A stretch of 64,000 nt of DNA, from contig NC_031770.1 of assembly GCF_001522545.3 (NCBI RefSeq), positions 8,472,044-8,536,043 of the forward strand, in the 5' to 3' direction. The position numbers and the translations under genes were made by a program. Below are positions 14,381 through 26,619 of this stretch, piece after piece. Every line of letters begins with the position of its first letter. The stretch's first letter is position 1. This stretch comes from Parus major (lineage: Eukaryota > Chordata > Aves > Passeriformes > Paridae). The notes beneath the pieces are model-generated. The model had not been told where the DNA came from. It saw only the letters and a list, made by a program, of their open reading frames with translations, and did no database searches.

Positions 14381-14440
14381 TTATCAAAGAAGATAAGATT
14401 TTATCAAAGAGGATAAGAATTCATCAAACTCTTAATCCTG
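14381..14440 (+). repeat. 20-bp tandem repeat with GATAAG motifs
   Basis: Two adjacent 20-bp units (14381-14400, 14401-14420) are identical at 18 of 20 positions. A third, more diverged unit begins TCATCAAACTC at 14421. Units one and two each contain GATAAGA/T, the core recognised by GATA factors, spaced exactly 20 bp apart. The repeat is seen directly; a binding role is inference. Confidence 0.7.
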
Positions 14441-16644
14441 CAATACTAAAACTCCATCACACATTCTTTTGCTCAGCCCTGCCCATGTCACAGCTTGGCT
14501 CGTGGGACTGCTGGTAGGAGGCAGTCAGGGAAATAGAGCTGGCTCTCAGGATTCTTCCACAAAATAAGAGGGTGAGAATTGCTCAAAACAGCATATCTAG
14601 ATGTCATTTAAATAAATATAATATGAAAGTGTCTTGCTATAGCCCTCTGATATTTTGACTAAATAACTTCTCTCAAATTTAGTAGCATTGCCAATAACTG
14701 GATGATGATTTCAGCCATTGTATTTTCCAGCTCAGCAGCAGGTCTGCTCTTGTTTCACTTCCATTGTGATGGCTCTTGAGTTAGTCCTATGTCTGGAATT
14801 TATGACCAAAATGTTTCAAAGCATATAAACAGGTCAATAACTTATATAAAGGCCTTAGTATTGTTGCCAAAGCTACCCAAATTAATACATTTTTTAAGAC
14901 ATTATTTAACCAGGAAGGCTCTTTTTACATGATGCTTTTGTTAGTTGTATAGGAATGTACTCAACTATGTGGAGAATTCAACAAAAAAAATTCTGAAAAT
15001 ATTTTAAATCTAATTTATAATTTGTTTTTTAACAAATCTATATTTCTTGTGCATTAGCTTGTCCTTTTGGATTGCTGGAAAGGGTTCTCTCTCTTGAGGA
15101 AGAATTAGCAGAGCATTCTCTAGAAGGAACATTTGAGAACCCTGGCATCCAAGGAGTTTGTGGCAAGAAGCAGTGCAATGTTATATTAATTAATTTCTGA
15201 CATACTTTATTTTTCTGTTCAGTATTTTTAAATATGATGATGCTGAGGAGTCTTTTTTCATAAAAATTTGATTATCTTTTCTTTTTGCTTTCAATGACTT
15301 TAAATACAACAGTGGTGGGGAAAAATGAAGTTGGAGTAAAAAAAAATTCTGCTCTTAAAACTGTGCATGCCAGCATAGGTCTGGAACGGATGCTCATGGC
15401 TGAATTAATAAACTCTGACTGTGGAGGTTTCAAACATGAATTCTGACAGACCCTTCACTATGACAATACAAGTGGGAGTCACAATAATATCATCTGCTGC
15501 TGAACATTGCTAGTATGTGAGTACTGTTGTGCCAAAGGTTAATATGCCAGTTTTATTTCCTTCTCTCTACAGCTATAATTTAAATGAGTTGCACACATAA
15601 GTGATGTTATATGCATAGGGTTTTGCATTAAGTTTGCTATGTCAGATTTGTTTATAAAAATCATATTTTGAACCACTTGCCCAGGGGCTCCGTTCTGGGA
15701 AGCTGCAAGCTGATTTCTTTTAAAGAGGCAGTTTTCATTTTCCATGGATTTTCAACAGAGGTTTTGGAGCCCTGAACAGGGAGCTCAGCTTTAAATTCAG
15801 CACTTGCCCAGGTTTACAATTAGGTTTAATTACTTAGCAACAGAGAGTCTAATCTAGTTTTACATGTGTGCCACATGACCCTTTCCATACCTTACTGGGA
15901 TTGGAAGGGCTGCCTGCCTCTCTTGGGGAAAATTGCTTCCAACATTTTGGAGACCGTTTACAATGTTTTTATTCCTATGCTGCAAAGTTAACATTGCCCA
16001 TAAACCTAATAGTCACACAGTGGTTAATAAGGGGCAGAAAGTTTTACAGTCTTTTCCGCAGTTGTTAAAGTCTTGCTACCGTAGTTTAGCCACACAAAAC
16101 CCATCAGTTGTGAAAAATAAGATGGTCTGTGTTGGTTTATTCTTGGAAACCAGTGGAAGAGAGGACCTTTCCTGTGAATCTAGCTCAATGTAATGAACTT
16201 GGGGATTATTTAAATTGCTTGGCTTGTAATATAAACACTGGAGGGCTTGCCAGCAGTGTACCTTCAGGATGTGTGACTTTTCTAAAAAAAAATCATTTGG
16301 GATTTTTTTTCAGAATCCATTGCAATTAGTGGCACTATGGCAAAGGATGATTTATTAAATTGCCTTTCAGTAAGAGGAAATAGAATCCATTACTGATGTT
16401 GCCCATATATTTTTAGTCAGGTTGAGCAAAAATAATTTTCATGCTGTCTTTTTATGTTATGTAAACTAAGAACATTCCCAGGGTACCATCTGGATCATCC
16501 TTTGGGTCTTGTAGACCTTCAGAATGGTTTTGACCTTTTCCTGCTAGAGGAGATGTTGATGTTCATGGCTGCACCAGCAAAAATGAGGTACTACTCAAAG
16601 TTTGTAAGATTTCTAGACTCAAACCTGAACTGAAATGGGCTCAC

Positions 16645-16676
16645 ATGTAATTAGGGGTTGGCTACCCTAATTACAT
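16645..16676. repeat. perfect hairpin, 12-bp stem, 8-nt loop
   Basis: ATGTAATTAGGG (16645-16656) is followed by the 8 bases GTTGGCTA and the exact reverse complement CCCTAATTACAT (16665-16676). Each arm contains the homeodomain-type core TAATTA/TAATTAC. The flanks do not extend the stem, so a microRNA precursor is unlikely. It may be the core of a small palindromic mobile element or a paired regulatory site. Confidence 0.9.
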
Positions 16677-18420
16677 TACCCTGTGTACCTCTTGAGTACA
16701 CACTTATCATATTTACAGGGATCAGGAAAGGCTACAGCTTGACAGAGTGGTCACTGGATGGAGTTGCAGACAGGAACAGCTCTGAGAAGGAGCAGTTCAC
16801 AAATTAAAAGGGAACTTCTTTAGCCTCTGTTAATAAGTAGTTACATTAAAAAAAAAAATCCAACCATAAATAATCCAGAATATTTTCTCAGGAGATGCTT
16901 GTTCTGCTAGGATGTGGAAAAGGGGTAAAGAGATTAGTACACAGTAGTGAAGGGTGGGGGCAGAGAGGAATAAACAAAAGCTTATTTGTTTCAAAACAGA
17001 AATATTATGGACACTGTGAGCTTTTAAGAGCAGTGATAGTGCATGCTGTCTAAAGGAAGAAAGTTCTAATTACTTGACTGCCATTACGCTACTTCAGTGC
17101 TTAAAATGTGATTTCATCTTTCCCCTCTGTTTCCTGGGATTGAAGATTGCTTTATATTACATTTCTAAAATGCATTTTTCCACAGGTTATCAGTGCATAC
17201 TTTGTTACTTACAAAGTGTTTCCTCTGGGAAGAGGGTGGTGGTTATCTTGGTTAAGCTTGGCACTACCAACACACTGGGTTTGCATCCTCTGAAAACTGT
17301 GTGCAGTCAATGGAGTAGAATTCTGTGGATTTGGTGTTGAATTTAGAAGGATTTTCAAATGCAGACAACAGATATTTTAACAGTGATAGAAGTGAAGATT
17401 ATGTTGTGTTAGTGGTGGGAAGATGCTTTAAGGGGAAGAGTCTGTGAACAAGGCTAGAGATCCACACTTATTTCCCTGTGCACTGTGCCAAAGTATTACT
17501 CAAATACCATGCTATAATCAATGTCTAAAAAGGAAATGGTGCTATTCCCTCAGTAATTTCTGACCTGTTGTATGACTACACTACTGGATTAATTTTGAAG
17601 TACATATATGGAAATACACATGTAATTATCTGTCTAAAAATACAGCACTGCCATTTCTGGGTTGGTTTTTAAAGAGTGGTTGCATACAACTTTATCAAGA
17701 TGCTTAATACACTGTGCCATGCTCTTCTTGGGCTGGATTGTCACTGGGAAAAGAAACTTAGCATTGCAGTGGTTGCAATGCCTTCAAAGTCTGGCCAGCT
17801 CAGTGCTCTGGGTGTGATTCTGCACATCTGAAATTCCCATAGGTCGCAGGCTGGATGTTAATGGAGTGGGAATGGGTAAGAAAGAGAAGCAGGTCCCTGT
17901 GCCGAGCCCTTCCCACACAGGCTGGCTTCCATCCTCCGTGGGGATCTGCACCTGTGGTCTGGTGCCAAGTGCTTTCTGCTTAACCCTAGGGGTAAGCCAG
18001 AACATCCTCCTTGGTGCCTTGAAGAAGCTGTGGGGAGACAGAGGGAGAACTCCTTCCCTGAGATGCTCCTGGACACCCCAGAACTGTGCAGAGCCTTCAA
18101 TGTGGGTCTGCCCCAAAGGTACAGCCTGCTGCTGTCTGACAGGCTGCTCCTGTCAGGAAACATTGCTCTGCAAAACAGACTTGTCTTTGTGCAGTAAGTT
18201 TGTTCTCCTTCATCCCAAAACCACTGAAATCAACAGTGTTTTGAAGTCAGTTTCCACTGATTTCCATGGTCTGGAGATTAGATTTCACTGCCTTTTCAGC
18301 TCTGAAGCTCAACAATTCCTTACTACCTCACTCTGGATATATTTTCCCCACTGTGGGATAGAAAGATGCTATTTAACATGACGAGATCTAAATAACTGGG
18401 CACTGTGCATGGAAACTGCA

Positions 18421-18515
18421 GCTCTATTGTCAGCCCTATTTCACAGACAAGGAAGCTGTATTTGAAATAATACCTCCAAACTGCACCAAACCCAAGAATA
18501 GATCCAGCTTTCATT
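18421..18515 (-). repeat. MIR-like SINE relic
   Basis: CCCTATTTCACAGACAAGGA closely resembles the antisense MIR core 'ccctattttacagatgagga', and the next bases keep the order expected of the antisense element with many changes. It is a diverged fragment without clear ends. Assignment is from recalled consensus. Confidence 0.45.
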
Positions 18516-21500
18516 CTGTAGTTATCCTAGTATAAGGAAATTTTTCAGTCTCATTTTAATTTGCAAATATTTCCAAACACCTTCCCTTATGCACAGTCTC
18601 TTAAATACAGCTGTGAACTGTTGCATTGCTGGGGTGGTTTCTTTCTTAATTTTCTTTTCCCTTCTTAGTTGCAGTTATTAACAGTTAGTGAATTAATCAA
18701 TTATGGGAAAATTATACTAATAGGTAATTGAGCCTTTTTATTCTTGTTCTGATTGAGATAGAATAGTACAGGGAAAATGCATTAGTACTTTCAATTTGAA
18801 ATGGAGAATTTTTTCCAAAGCTGTGCTGACTTGTAAGCTTCAACACTCATAATTTTGACTAAGAATCAGGCTCCTTAAAAGACAGACTGAGACCCTTTTT
18901 AGATTTTCCATTACCTAGGAAGTATCCTTAGTTCAGCAACCAGTCAGGGAAGGCAGCTGGAGAACAATATTGTAAGTGACATTTTAGAATCATAGTTTTT
19001 CAGTATTTATCAACCAGTGTATTTTCAGCTTGAAGGTACCAATGTTTTTGTGTCACATAATAAATTACAGAATGTTTACATGCAATTAGGCATGTGCCTA
19101 CGGAGGAGAAAACACTGGGAAACAGGATTTTCCAGAGGCAGTAGCTAGTTCAGAGGCCCAGAGCCAGTGCAGTAGCTGTTGTCAGGGAGGACTGAGTGGC
19201 AGTTCTAATTACCAGTGTCTACACAGGTTTCTCATAGGAAGATACAAGCTGTCATGATCCCTTGCCAATCACATGAGAACTGACCTAGGGAGAACATCAG
19301 CTGAAGGTGAGTGTACATATCCAATAAATCCTGTCCCCGCTGCATTAGCTTATTTTTAGGATTGTCCTGATAAGACATTCAGCCTGTACCATAAAACCTT
19401 CAACTGAGCAGAAAATACACAGAATGATGATGACTTTAAATTTGGGTTCTTGCCCTCTGGGGCATGAATTCATAGTGGCTCAGATACAATTTGATAATGT
19501 ACTGAATACTGAAAGAACAGAGAATCTGTAGATGAGTTCATAAAGACAAAGAATTTCTGCAATGTCAGTACTCTCCTAATCGAAGGAAGTAAAATTAATT
19601 TGTTTCTTAATTTTACTGCAAATGTTATACTTAATTTTCAGTGAAACCATGCTCTCTATTTAAGATGTTTCTCAGAAACAGAACATTTAACGTTAACATC
19701 TAAATTTATGCTTGCAATTGATACACCTTTTTCTGATTTTTCACCTTCTTCCATTGAATGTATTAGAGACTTGTTCTTGAACATAGTTTAGACAATACAA
19801 GTGTCACAAGCAATGATGAATCAAAGAAAGAAAGCATCCAGAAAGGGAAGTTAGCCAGACAGGTAGGCCCTCATCAGCATCACATTCTGTTCCATATCTA
19901 CAATAACAATAATTGAGTCAGACACATGGATTTTAAGTGCCTCTTAAAGAGGAAAGTTAGGGAGAGACACTGTGGAAAGAAAATTATATACTGAAATGTG
20001 GCATCTCTGTTTTGCAGCTGCCAACCTTCCTCTGTCAGTGGCCACAGCTGTTTCCTTTTCTTCTAAACTTAGCAGAGGATGGGTGAAACTAAAGAAATGC
20101 AGGGCAGGCTCTCTAGCTGATAAGGAGGTGTGGGTCCAAGCCCCTCTGTGTAATCAAAGGAAACCTTTAATAAGCTTGAACTCTTGAGAGAGAGGGGGTT
20201 ATTTTTGTGTGGAGAGAAGCTCACTCCAGGGAAATGTGTGCCTGTCTTGTGGGTGGATGCACTCTTGGGATGCTCCTCGTGGCCCTTTGTGCACCAGTCA
20301 GGTTTTCTCCAGTTCTACTGTTTTGCCACTTGAGTTTTGTCCATCTTGGGCAGCACACTTGCTCAGTGTCATCTTTCCTATGAGCAAGAGAATATTTGTC
20401 AAAAAAAGGAGGAAAACTAGACTGTGCTTTGCTGCTGATTGAATATGGCCTTTTTGCACTTGGTCCTCCACCCCAAAGTCAAACCTGGTGGATTCCAAAT
20501 CTGGAGCAATGAAAAGTACAGGCTTGTTATATCAGAATTTGATGTCACTCGTACCAGTTTTCAGTCAGAGTCTTTCTGTACTCTCACTGAATTTGTGTGG
20601 TTGTTTTGGTTGTTTTGGGTTTGTTTTTTTAAGTGTCAGCTTTAGATAAGATGAGACTAAGTAGGAACATTAATTTTCTTCCTTCCTTTGGGTTGTAGAA
20701 GAAAATGTGGAGACATGATGTTACTTGAAAAAACAAATTCAAAGACTGAAACAAATAATCCACCATTTGTGATTTACTTTTTCAGCATTCTTTTTTTTTT
20801 TTTAAGTGCAGTCTTTTGCTTAAAAGCCAGTTCTCTGCTCTTTGATCTGCTGCCTTGGGATTTTTGAGTGCTTTGTCTTTCCATGTGAATGTCACCTGCC
20901 AGTGATGATTTGGGGGAAGTGTACAAAATGCAGATGTAGATAATGTAAGACATGTTCCTGCCCCCACTCACACAGTCTGAAGTAATCTGGGCCTTGGTCA
21001 TGAAGGGTGTTTTTGGTGCAAGGGTCTGTTGATGTAGCATGGGAGGACTCTTTAAGGTCACAAAATCTGGTGTGGTTTTGCCCTACAAGAAAGAGTCCTG
21101 GGACAGAATTACCTGGTGAATGTCTTTCACCTCCAAGGGATGCATTGGCTCCAACACAGAAGTTGTGGGTGATTTAACCCTGTTGTGAGGTGTGGATAAT
21201 CAGGAGGAAAATGGGTGTATAACTGCCTGGCAATAGAGATGTTAGTCCTGTACTTATGGGTGGGATTCACCAGGGTTTAAAACACCCTTTGCACCAAGCA
21301 TGATAAAGTTTGTTGGTACAGAACTATTGTATGAGCCACTGACTGCAAAGAGGAGAAGGTCCTGTGGAAACAGGAAATGTGGATCTTTGTGTCATATACA
21401 GAAAATTTGGCCTGGCCTGGCCTGCATGCCAGATGATATCCTTCCATCTGGTGAAGCTGAAGATGCTGAGAACACGGAGAGGAGGAAGGGGACCATACCC

Positions 21501-22309
21501 AAGTTTGATCTAGGCACAAAGTGTAGTTGAATGAAATAAAATATTTCTTGAAAAATGATTGATGAAGGCTAGAGCTCATAACCCCTGCAGTAATTTTGTC
21601 ACTTTTATCTTCAGGGTGGAGATCACTACATGCCAGGCTGCATTCCTTCATAGCATCTGAATCATTCTTATTGTCTCCACTAGCTGAAAATGAGAAACAG
21701 ACTGGCAGGAAAGTTAAAATTTTCAAGGTGGAAACAGCAAGGAATAGCCTGATTTAGTTTTATTTTGTTGGGCTTCTTTTAAGAGTAAAAGTTCCTGTTG
21801 CATTTTTGCAGATAATAATATGCTATGTTTTATGATTCCTTTGTGTTAAACAAAAGTACAGTTTCCTAGATTTTGAAGATAAGCTACAGCACCTAAATAA
21901 AAGGGCTTTCTTCAATGTTGTCTATATCCAGCCTGGCTTTCCGTGAGCTGCACGAAGGAGAAATATTTCCAAGGCACCAGTGGTTCCCATATCCTGTATG
22001 CAAAAAGATTCCATAAATGTCTGAAAACAGATGGAATGCAACTTTGGAGGAATAAATGGATTTTTAATTTTCTGAACATTTTGGATTCCATCTGGTTGAA
22101 GTAACTAAGTGACCTACTAGAATACTTTTACCTTTCTTGTAGAATAGAAATACAGCTTGCACTGCCATTGACTGACACATTCCTCATTAGTTCATGGGGT
22201 TCACTTGCTCATACACTTGCTTATTTTTAATTCTTTTGCCTATGTCAGGGGATGCACCTCTTCCTACATGTCAAATCTAAGTGTTGGCCCTCTCTCAGGC
22301 CATGATTTA

Positions 22310-22385
22310 TCCTTGAAGCTGGTAAGAAGCTCTAAACCACCTGCCTAAGGTCACCTGACAGTAGTGGGAGTTTAAAGAACTAACA
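22310..22385 (-). repeat. possible MIR-like SINE relic
   Basis: CCTGCCTAAGGTCACCTGAC followed by AGTAGTGGGAG resembles the antisense MIR core ('cttgcccaaggtcacacagc...agtggcagag'). The match is short and interrupted by substitutions, so a chance likeness cannot be excluded. Confidence 0.4.
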
Positions 22386-23060
22386 TACCTTAGAGTTATC
22401 CCCTTATTTATTTTTCTTTCAAGCATTGGCACATGGCAAAAAGAAAAATAAAATGCTCTTACTTTTCTGTCCTGCTTCAGGACATAGAGTAAGAGTGAGT
22501 AGAAGCTTTGTGTACAGGCATTAATTAGGTGGATTATTTCTGTTTATTGGTATTTGTTACTGCCATTTAGAATGTTGTTAAATGAGTAAGAGTAAATACA
22601 TGTGTGTTTTTAAACAGGAAATGAGCACTTCTCTATGAATAGGAAATACAGGCAACTTGAACTCACAAGAAAGAAGTCATAAAATATACTACTCTATATA
22701 AAAAATTGATGACCTAGGTTTATGGAAAAGACCAGTTTTGTGCCTTTCACCTCAGTGAAAGGTAGAAACCAACTCTATTCACTCTCCTTGAGAGAGAGGA
22801 TGGGTCTTTTAAATGACTAATTATAAGCCTGTGCTTAAAGTTGCACTATTTGTGATTATTTATGATTGCCATATTGCCATTCAGAAAATTCTACAGAGAA
22901 TAAGTATTTCCATGCTGATAAGTTCATAACTAATAGTTAGTAGGATATTGACAATGTGTTTGGTATTAGTTTTCATACTTTTTGGCACTTGAGAACATTT
23001 CTCAGGGTTCTTGCTATGAATATGGATAAAACATTCCAAAGAATGGGGGAATAACAGCAC

Positions 23061-23096
23061 TTTTTTTTTTTACTTTTTTTTTTTTTCTTTTTAAAG
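23061..23096 (+). repeat. T-rich tract
   Basis: Three runs of T (about 11, 14 and 5 bases or so) separated by AC and C. No adjacent element was recognised. Confidence 0.9.
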
Positions 23097-24984
23097 GGTT
23101 GTTAGTGAGACTCTTTTCCACTTCTGGAACCAAGTATCTTTGTGTTTCGTTAACAGCTGTTAGATTTTAGGATCACAAGTTTCAGTCTAGCACAAAGCCT
23201 GAAATCATTGAAAGTTTTCCCTCTTGCCTGACTCATTACTGCTGTGTAAAAAAGTGTGTTTTCTCAGTCCTTAATAGGACAAAATATAGCATTTCCACTG
23301 CAAACAACATTTATACAAAACTCTGGTCACCATAACCCCATAATTCAGAGTAAGATTGTTTCTTCTCCCTGAATTTTGTGATTATGAACTTTCTGAGGGC
23401 TGGCAGGAGCGCACAAGGGCTCAGCCAGCAAAACTCTGGACATGGTGCAGTCATGTTTTGAGTATCTTTTGCAGGGGTCCAGGAATAAGTTTGCCTTCTA
23501 TGGCATTGAGAAAATTGAATTCTCTTTTGCATTATGCACTTATGTAATTGCATTACTGTCTCTGAAGCCTTTTTGCCCCTATAAATGATTAAAACTCTTC
23601 TTACACAAATTTGGACTTGGGAGACACATGTAAACCTCCTTATACAGAATGTAAGTGGCTGAAAGACTCACAGCTGCCAGCACCGAGGATTTGCTGTTTT
23701 GTGATTTTCCAAGGGTTTAGAGTTTTCTAAGAGAAGTCTGTACCCTGCTAATAGTACTCATCACATGCTCTCTCATTTGTATAATTGAGAAAATTACGAA
23801 TATAATGAAAACAGCTCCGTCTAAATAAGTTCTCTACCCACAGTTAATAAAATAGTATCTACCCTCAGAGACCTGGAATTTCTCTGCAAACACTTTTAGT
23901 TAAACAAAGCATTTTGTGTACCTACAGCAAATGTGATATTTATTTTTTCATTATTCATGAAACAATGAATGTCACTGCTGATTTTCCTGGTAGGATGTTC
24001 AACTCCAGCATACCAGAGCTCATGCTGAGTTGTAGCTGAAGATGTCATTCACAATAAACATGAGCTGCTGTGACACTATGATGGCAGAAGGTGAAGAATC
24101 TCTTTTCTTGTGCAAGGGCACGCATGTGTCTCTGTGTGAGAGAGAGAGGAGGAAAGAGATTTGATTGTGTTTACAAAATTCATTCAGGGCACAGCAGGTA
24201 GTAGTCACATTGTAATATTCACCTTAACATAGCTAATTTGATTTTCAACCTGGTTATCATGCATTTAGACATAACGATACATGAAAATATATGCTCTAGC
24301 AGTGCATTTTAAATAAGGTTGCACACTTTAAGCCTGAATATATCAGAGGTAAGCATTGATTTTTGCAGTTGCAGGAGTCCTGGGAAGCACTACTCAGTGT
24401 ATGTCACAAAATTACCAAGAGGAAAGTGAATTCCAATGGATAAGTCTCAGGGACTGCTACCTTTTCTGGGCTGAGCTCGGCAGGATGGGTGTCCCCCATA
24501 TTTGAAATCTCTAAAGATGTACAAGTTTTTTTTTCATTTTAGAGCTTCACATACTAATGGAATTTCATTTCTGAGTTTCAGGTTGTCTTCTAACTGGAAA
24601 ATGAAGAGTCAAAAAGTCCTGAGGCCTTTCTGCCCTTCTCACTGAAAGGAAAATGAACAGCCTGGTCATGGGATGAATGTTGTCTTGGGTCACCATCAAG
24701 ATCCTGACCTGCCTAAATGATGTGACACAAGGAAAGAGGTATGATGATGTTTGTCAAGAGCAGAGCCTCATTACTGCATCCTGGAGTAGCCTGAGAGATA
24801 AGGGGATCTATCAGCAATTTAATTATAGTTGCAACACACTGGCCTTCATGCGAGACAAAAAGGAATCTGCTGTTTGCACCGTGAGATTTCAAGCTCAATT
24901 TAAATCTAAAGAGAGTGGACGTGGTTGGGCATGATTTTGTGAATCACCTTCAGCACATTTGCACAAACAAAAGCAGGTATAATT

Positions 24985-25040
24985 CTCCTGAAGTCAATAG
25001 AGTTGAGCGTGTTTATACGAACGGGGCATTTGGCCCAAAT
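24985..25040 (+). repeat. amniote palindromic repeat relic
   Basis: TCCTGAAGTCAATAGAGTTG, then a stretch ending GGCATTTGGCCCAAA, follows the pattern of an old repeat widespread in reptiles and birds ('ctgaagtcaatggagct...gaggatctggccca'). It lies about 250 bases upstream of a better copy at 25.29 kb. I do not assign a family name. Confidence 0.5.
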
Positions 25041-25287
25041 CCAGTTGGAGCCTTTGCAGTATAACACCCCTGAATCTTCAGAGGTTTTCTTTAGAGTCAT
25101 TAATATTGAGGCTGTATGTACACAAGGTAATTATCCATTACTGTTTGAGCCTGGCCCAGGAATTGTTTCACAACATGTTGCCTCATTAGTAAAATATAAT
25201 GGAAAAAAAAAAAAACCCAGAAACAAACTGGAAACTAGGAAAATAAGGGTGCTAAAAGGAGGAGAGTGTGAAGAAAACAAACACAGT

Positions 25288-25370
25288 GGGGTGAGATCCT
25301 CTGATGGTGTAAATCAGTATCACCTTCTGTGAGGCTCTGCCAATTTACACCCTGTGATGCTCTGGCCCAT
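25288..25370. repeat. amniote palindromic repeat copy
   Basis: The left arm GAGATCCTCTGATGGTGTAA (with ATCAG following) pairs imperfectly with the right arm, whose bases read CCAATTTACACC and then TGTGATGCTCTGGCCCA. The order and wording match an old palindromic repeat that I recall from turtle, crocodile and bird genomes ('...ggtgtaaatcag...ttacaccagctgaggatctggccc'). The dyad structure suggests a foldback transposon or a SINE with paired arms. The family name needs a repeat library search. Confidence 0.6.
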
Positions 25371-26600
25371 GATTATTAGGAAAGTATGTTGTTGATATGC
25401 TCTATAATGGCTTCCATTACCAGCCCATGCTAAAAGAAGCAGCTGGTGAAAGTTATGTTTATGTTCCACAGATGGATTGGCAATGGCAGACACATAGCTC
25501 TGTGTCTGGTAAACAGGTGTTTTACTTTATGTTTGCTAGCTAGCCATAAGAAGTCAGATTCTTGGTGAGGGGTGTAGGCAAAGATCAATTCAGTTGTTGG
25601 AAAGGAAGAAGCAGTGCTTTTTGGTTGCACTTTATTTTCTTTTAAAATGGCAAGCAGTGTCCTGAAACCCATCCTTCCTCTTATCAACATAATCTAAGTG
25701 ACTGAGAAGAAAAATAATAGAGGAAAAAAAACCCCTAAGATGGTATTCAAGTGATACTATTTTATCTCCTTCCTTTCTTGCCCATTTTCATCAGGAGAGA
25801 GAAACACTTGGGCTTCAGACAAAGCAAAAACTGCTTACAAGACAGTCAAAACTTCCCATGCCAGAGGAGCAACTTTGCCAGTTAGTACACTGCAGAACAG
25901 GATGAGTTTATCTAGTTTATCTAATCACAGCAGAGTTTATCTATGCCTTTGGTGGAAGGTGGAAATATAATCCTCATTTTAATAAGTAACATCTTGCAAA
26001 CCAATTCTGACACCTGTAAATTTAATACTTACATCACCAGTGCAGAAGGATAACTGTTGCTTTTCATTACTCAGAATAAAGCATTTATTTTGACTGTGTT
26101 TATTCATTCCTAATTGCCCAGAGAACTAAAAAAATGTCAGGGATTTTTTCTGATCTCTGGATGACAAATGCTTCTAGATGGCAGAATGGCAACATGTAAA
26201 TTCCTTGATGAATATCACTGAGGCTAAAATTCTTTAAACTCCGAGGATTTGAGAGCATTTTCACAAACACCCAGCAGTAGGCTGAATATTCATTAATAAC
26301 TAATATTATGAATCATAGTGGTACAGATTAAGAACTTCCAGTTGCAAATCAGATTATTATCTTACTCTTTAAACAGCTCTAGGGAAAGCTCCTTGGTATT
26401 GAAAGGAAGTAGCCTAAGGGAACAGAGCAGGATGGAGTCATTTACCTAAAACTTGCCCACACTGCTGTTGGCAGAGGGTTAAATGCATCCTGCTGCTTCC
26501 TTGGAACCAGAGGCCAAGGCAGGAACAAGTGGTTCTCCAAGACAAAGGGATGACCTGGGGAGAGGCAAGAGTAGCTGGGATGGCTGGAGAACCTGGGGTA
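25371..26600. other. non-coding, gene-free stretch
   Basis: No gene and no repeat recognised. Composition is ordinary AT-rich sequence up to about 26.5 kb, where GC and CpG content begin to rise toward the fossil that follows. Confidence 0.55.
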
Positions 26601-26619
26601 GGCCTGAAAAGATGTTCAC

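Larger units (their letters stand above)
11325..16644. other. non-coding, gene-free stretch
   Basis: No gene recognised. It includes a short (AC)n run at 12577-12590 and a 20-bp tandem repeat at 14381-14440, listed separately. Short open frames near 13.0-13.3 kb overlap on the same strand in different frames and have no recognisable domains. Confidence 0.55.
16677..24984. other. non-coding stretch with old SINE scraps
   Basis: No gene recognised. The 17.8-18.4 kb part is GC-richer and open in several frames on both strands at once, including 171 codons on the plus strand, but none shows a recognisable domain. Two MIR-like relics and a T-rich tract are listed separately. Confidence 0.5.

Noticed and set aside
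15966..15979. 14-base match to the middle of miR-135 (TTTTTATTCCTATG)
   Set aside because: The 5' seed of the microRNA is absent and the surrounding sequence does not fold into a precursor-like hairpin.
17784..18381. Overlapping open frames on both strands, up to 171 codons on the plus strand
   Set aside because: No recognisable domain. The region is GC-richer and stop-poor in several frames on both strands at once, which explains the length.
18988..19020. TAGAATCATAG text resembling the CR1 terminal repeat
   Set aside because: Only about 11 bases match and the adjoining text does not follow the CR1 3' region in either orientation.
21277..21726. 149-codon minus-strand open frame
   Set aside because: No recognisable domain, and an open frame lies opposite it on the plus strand.
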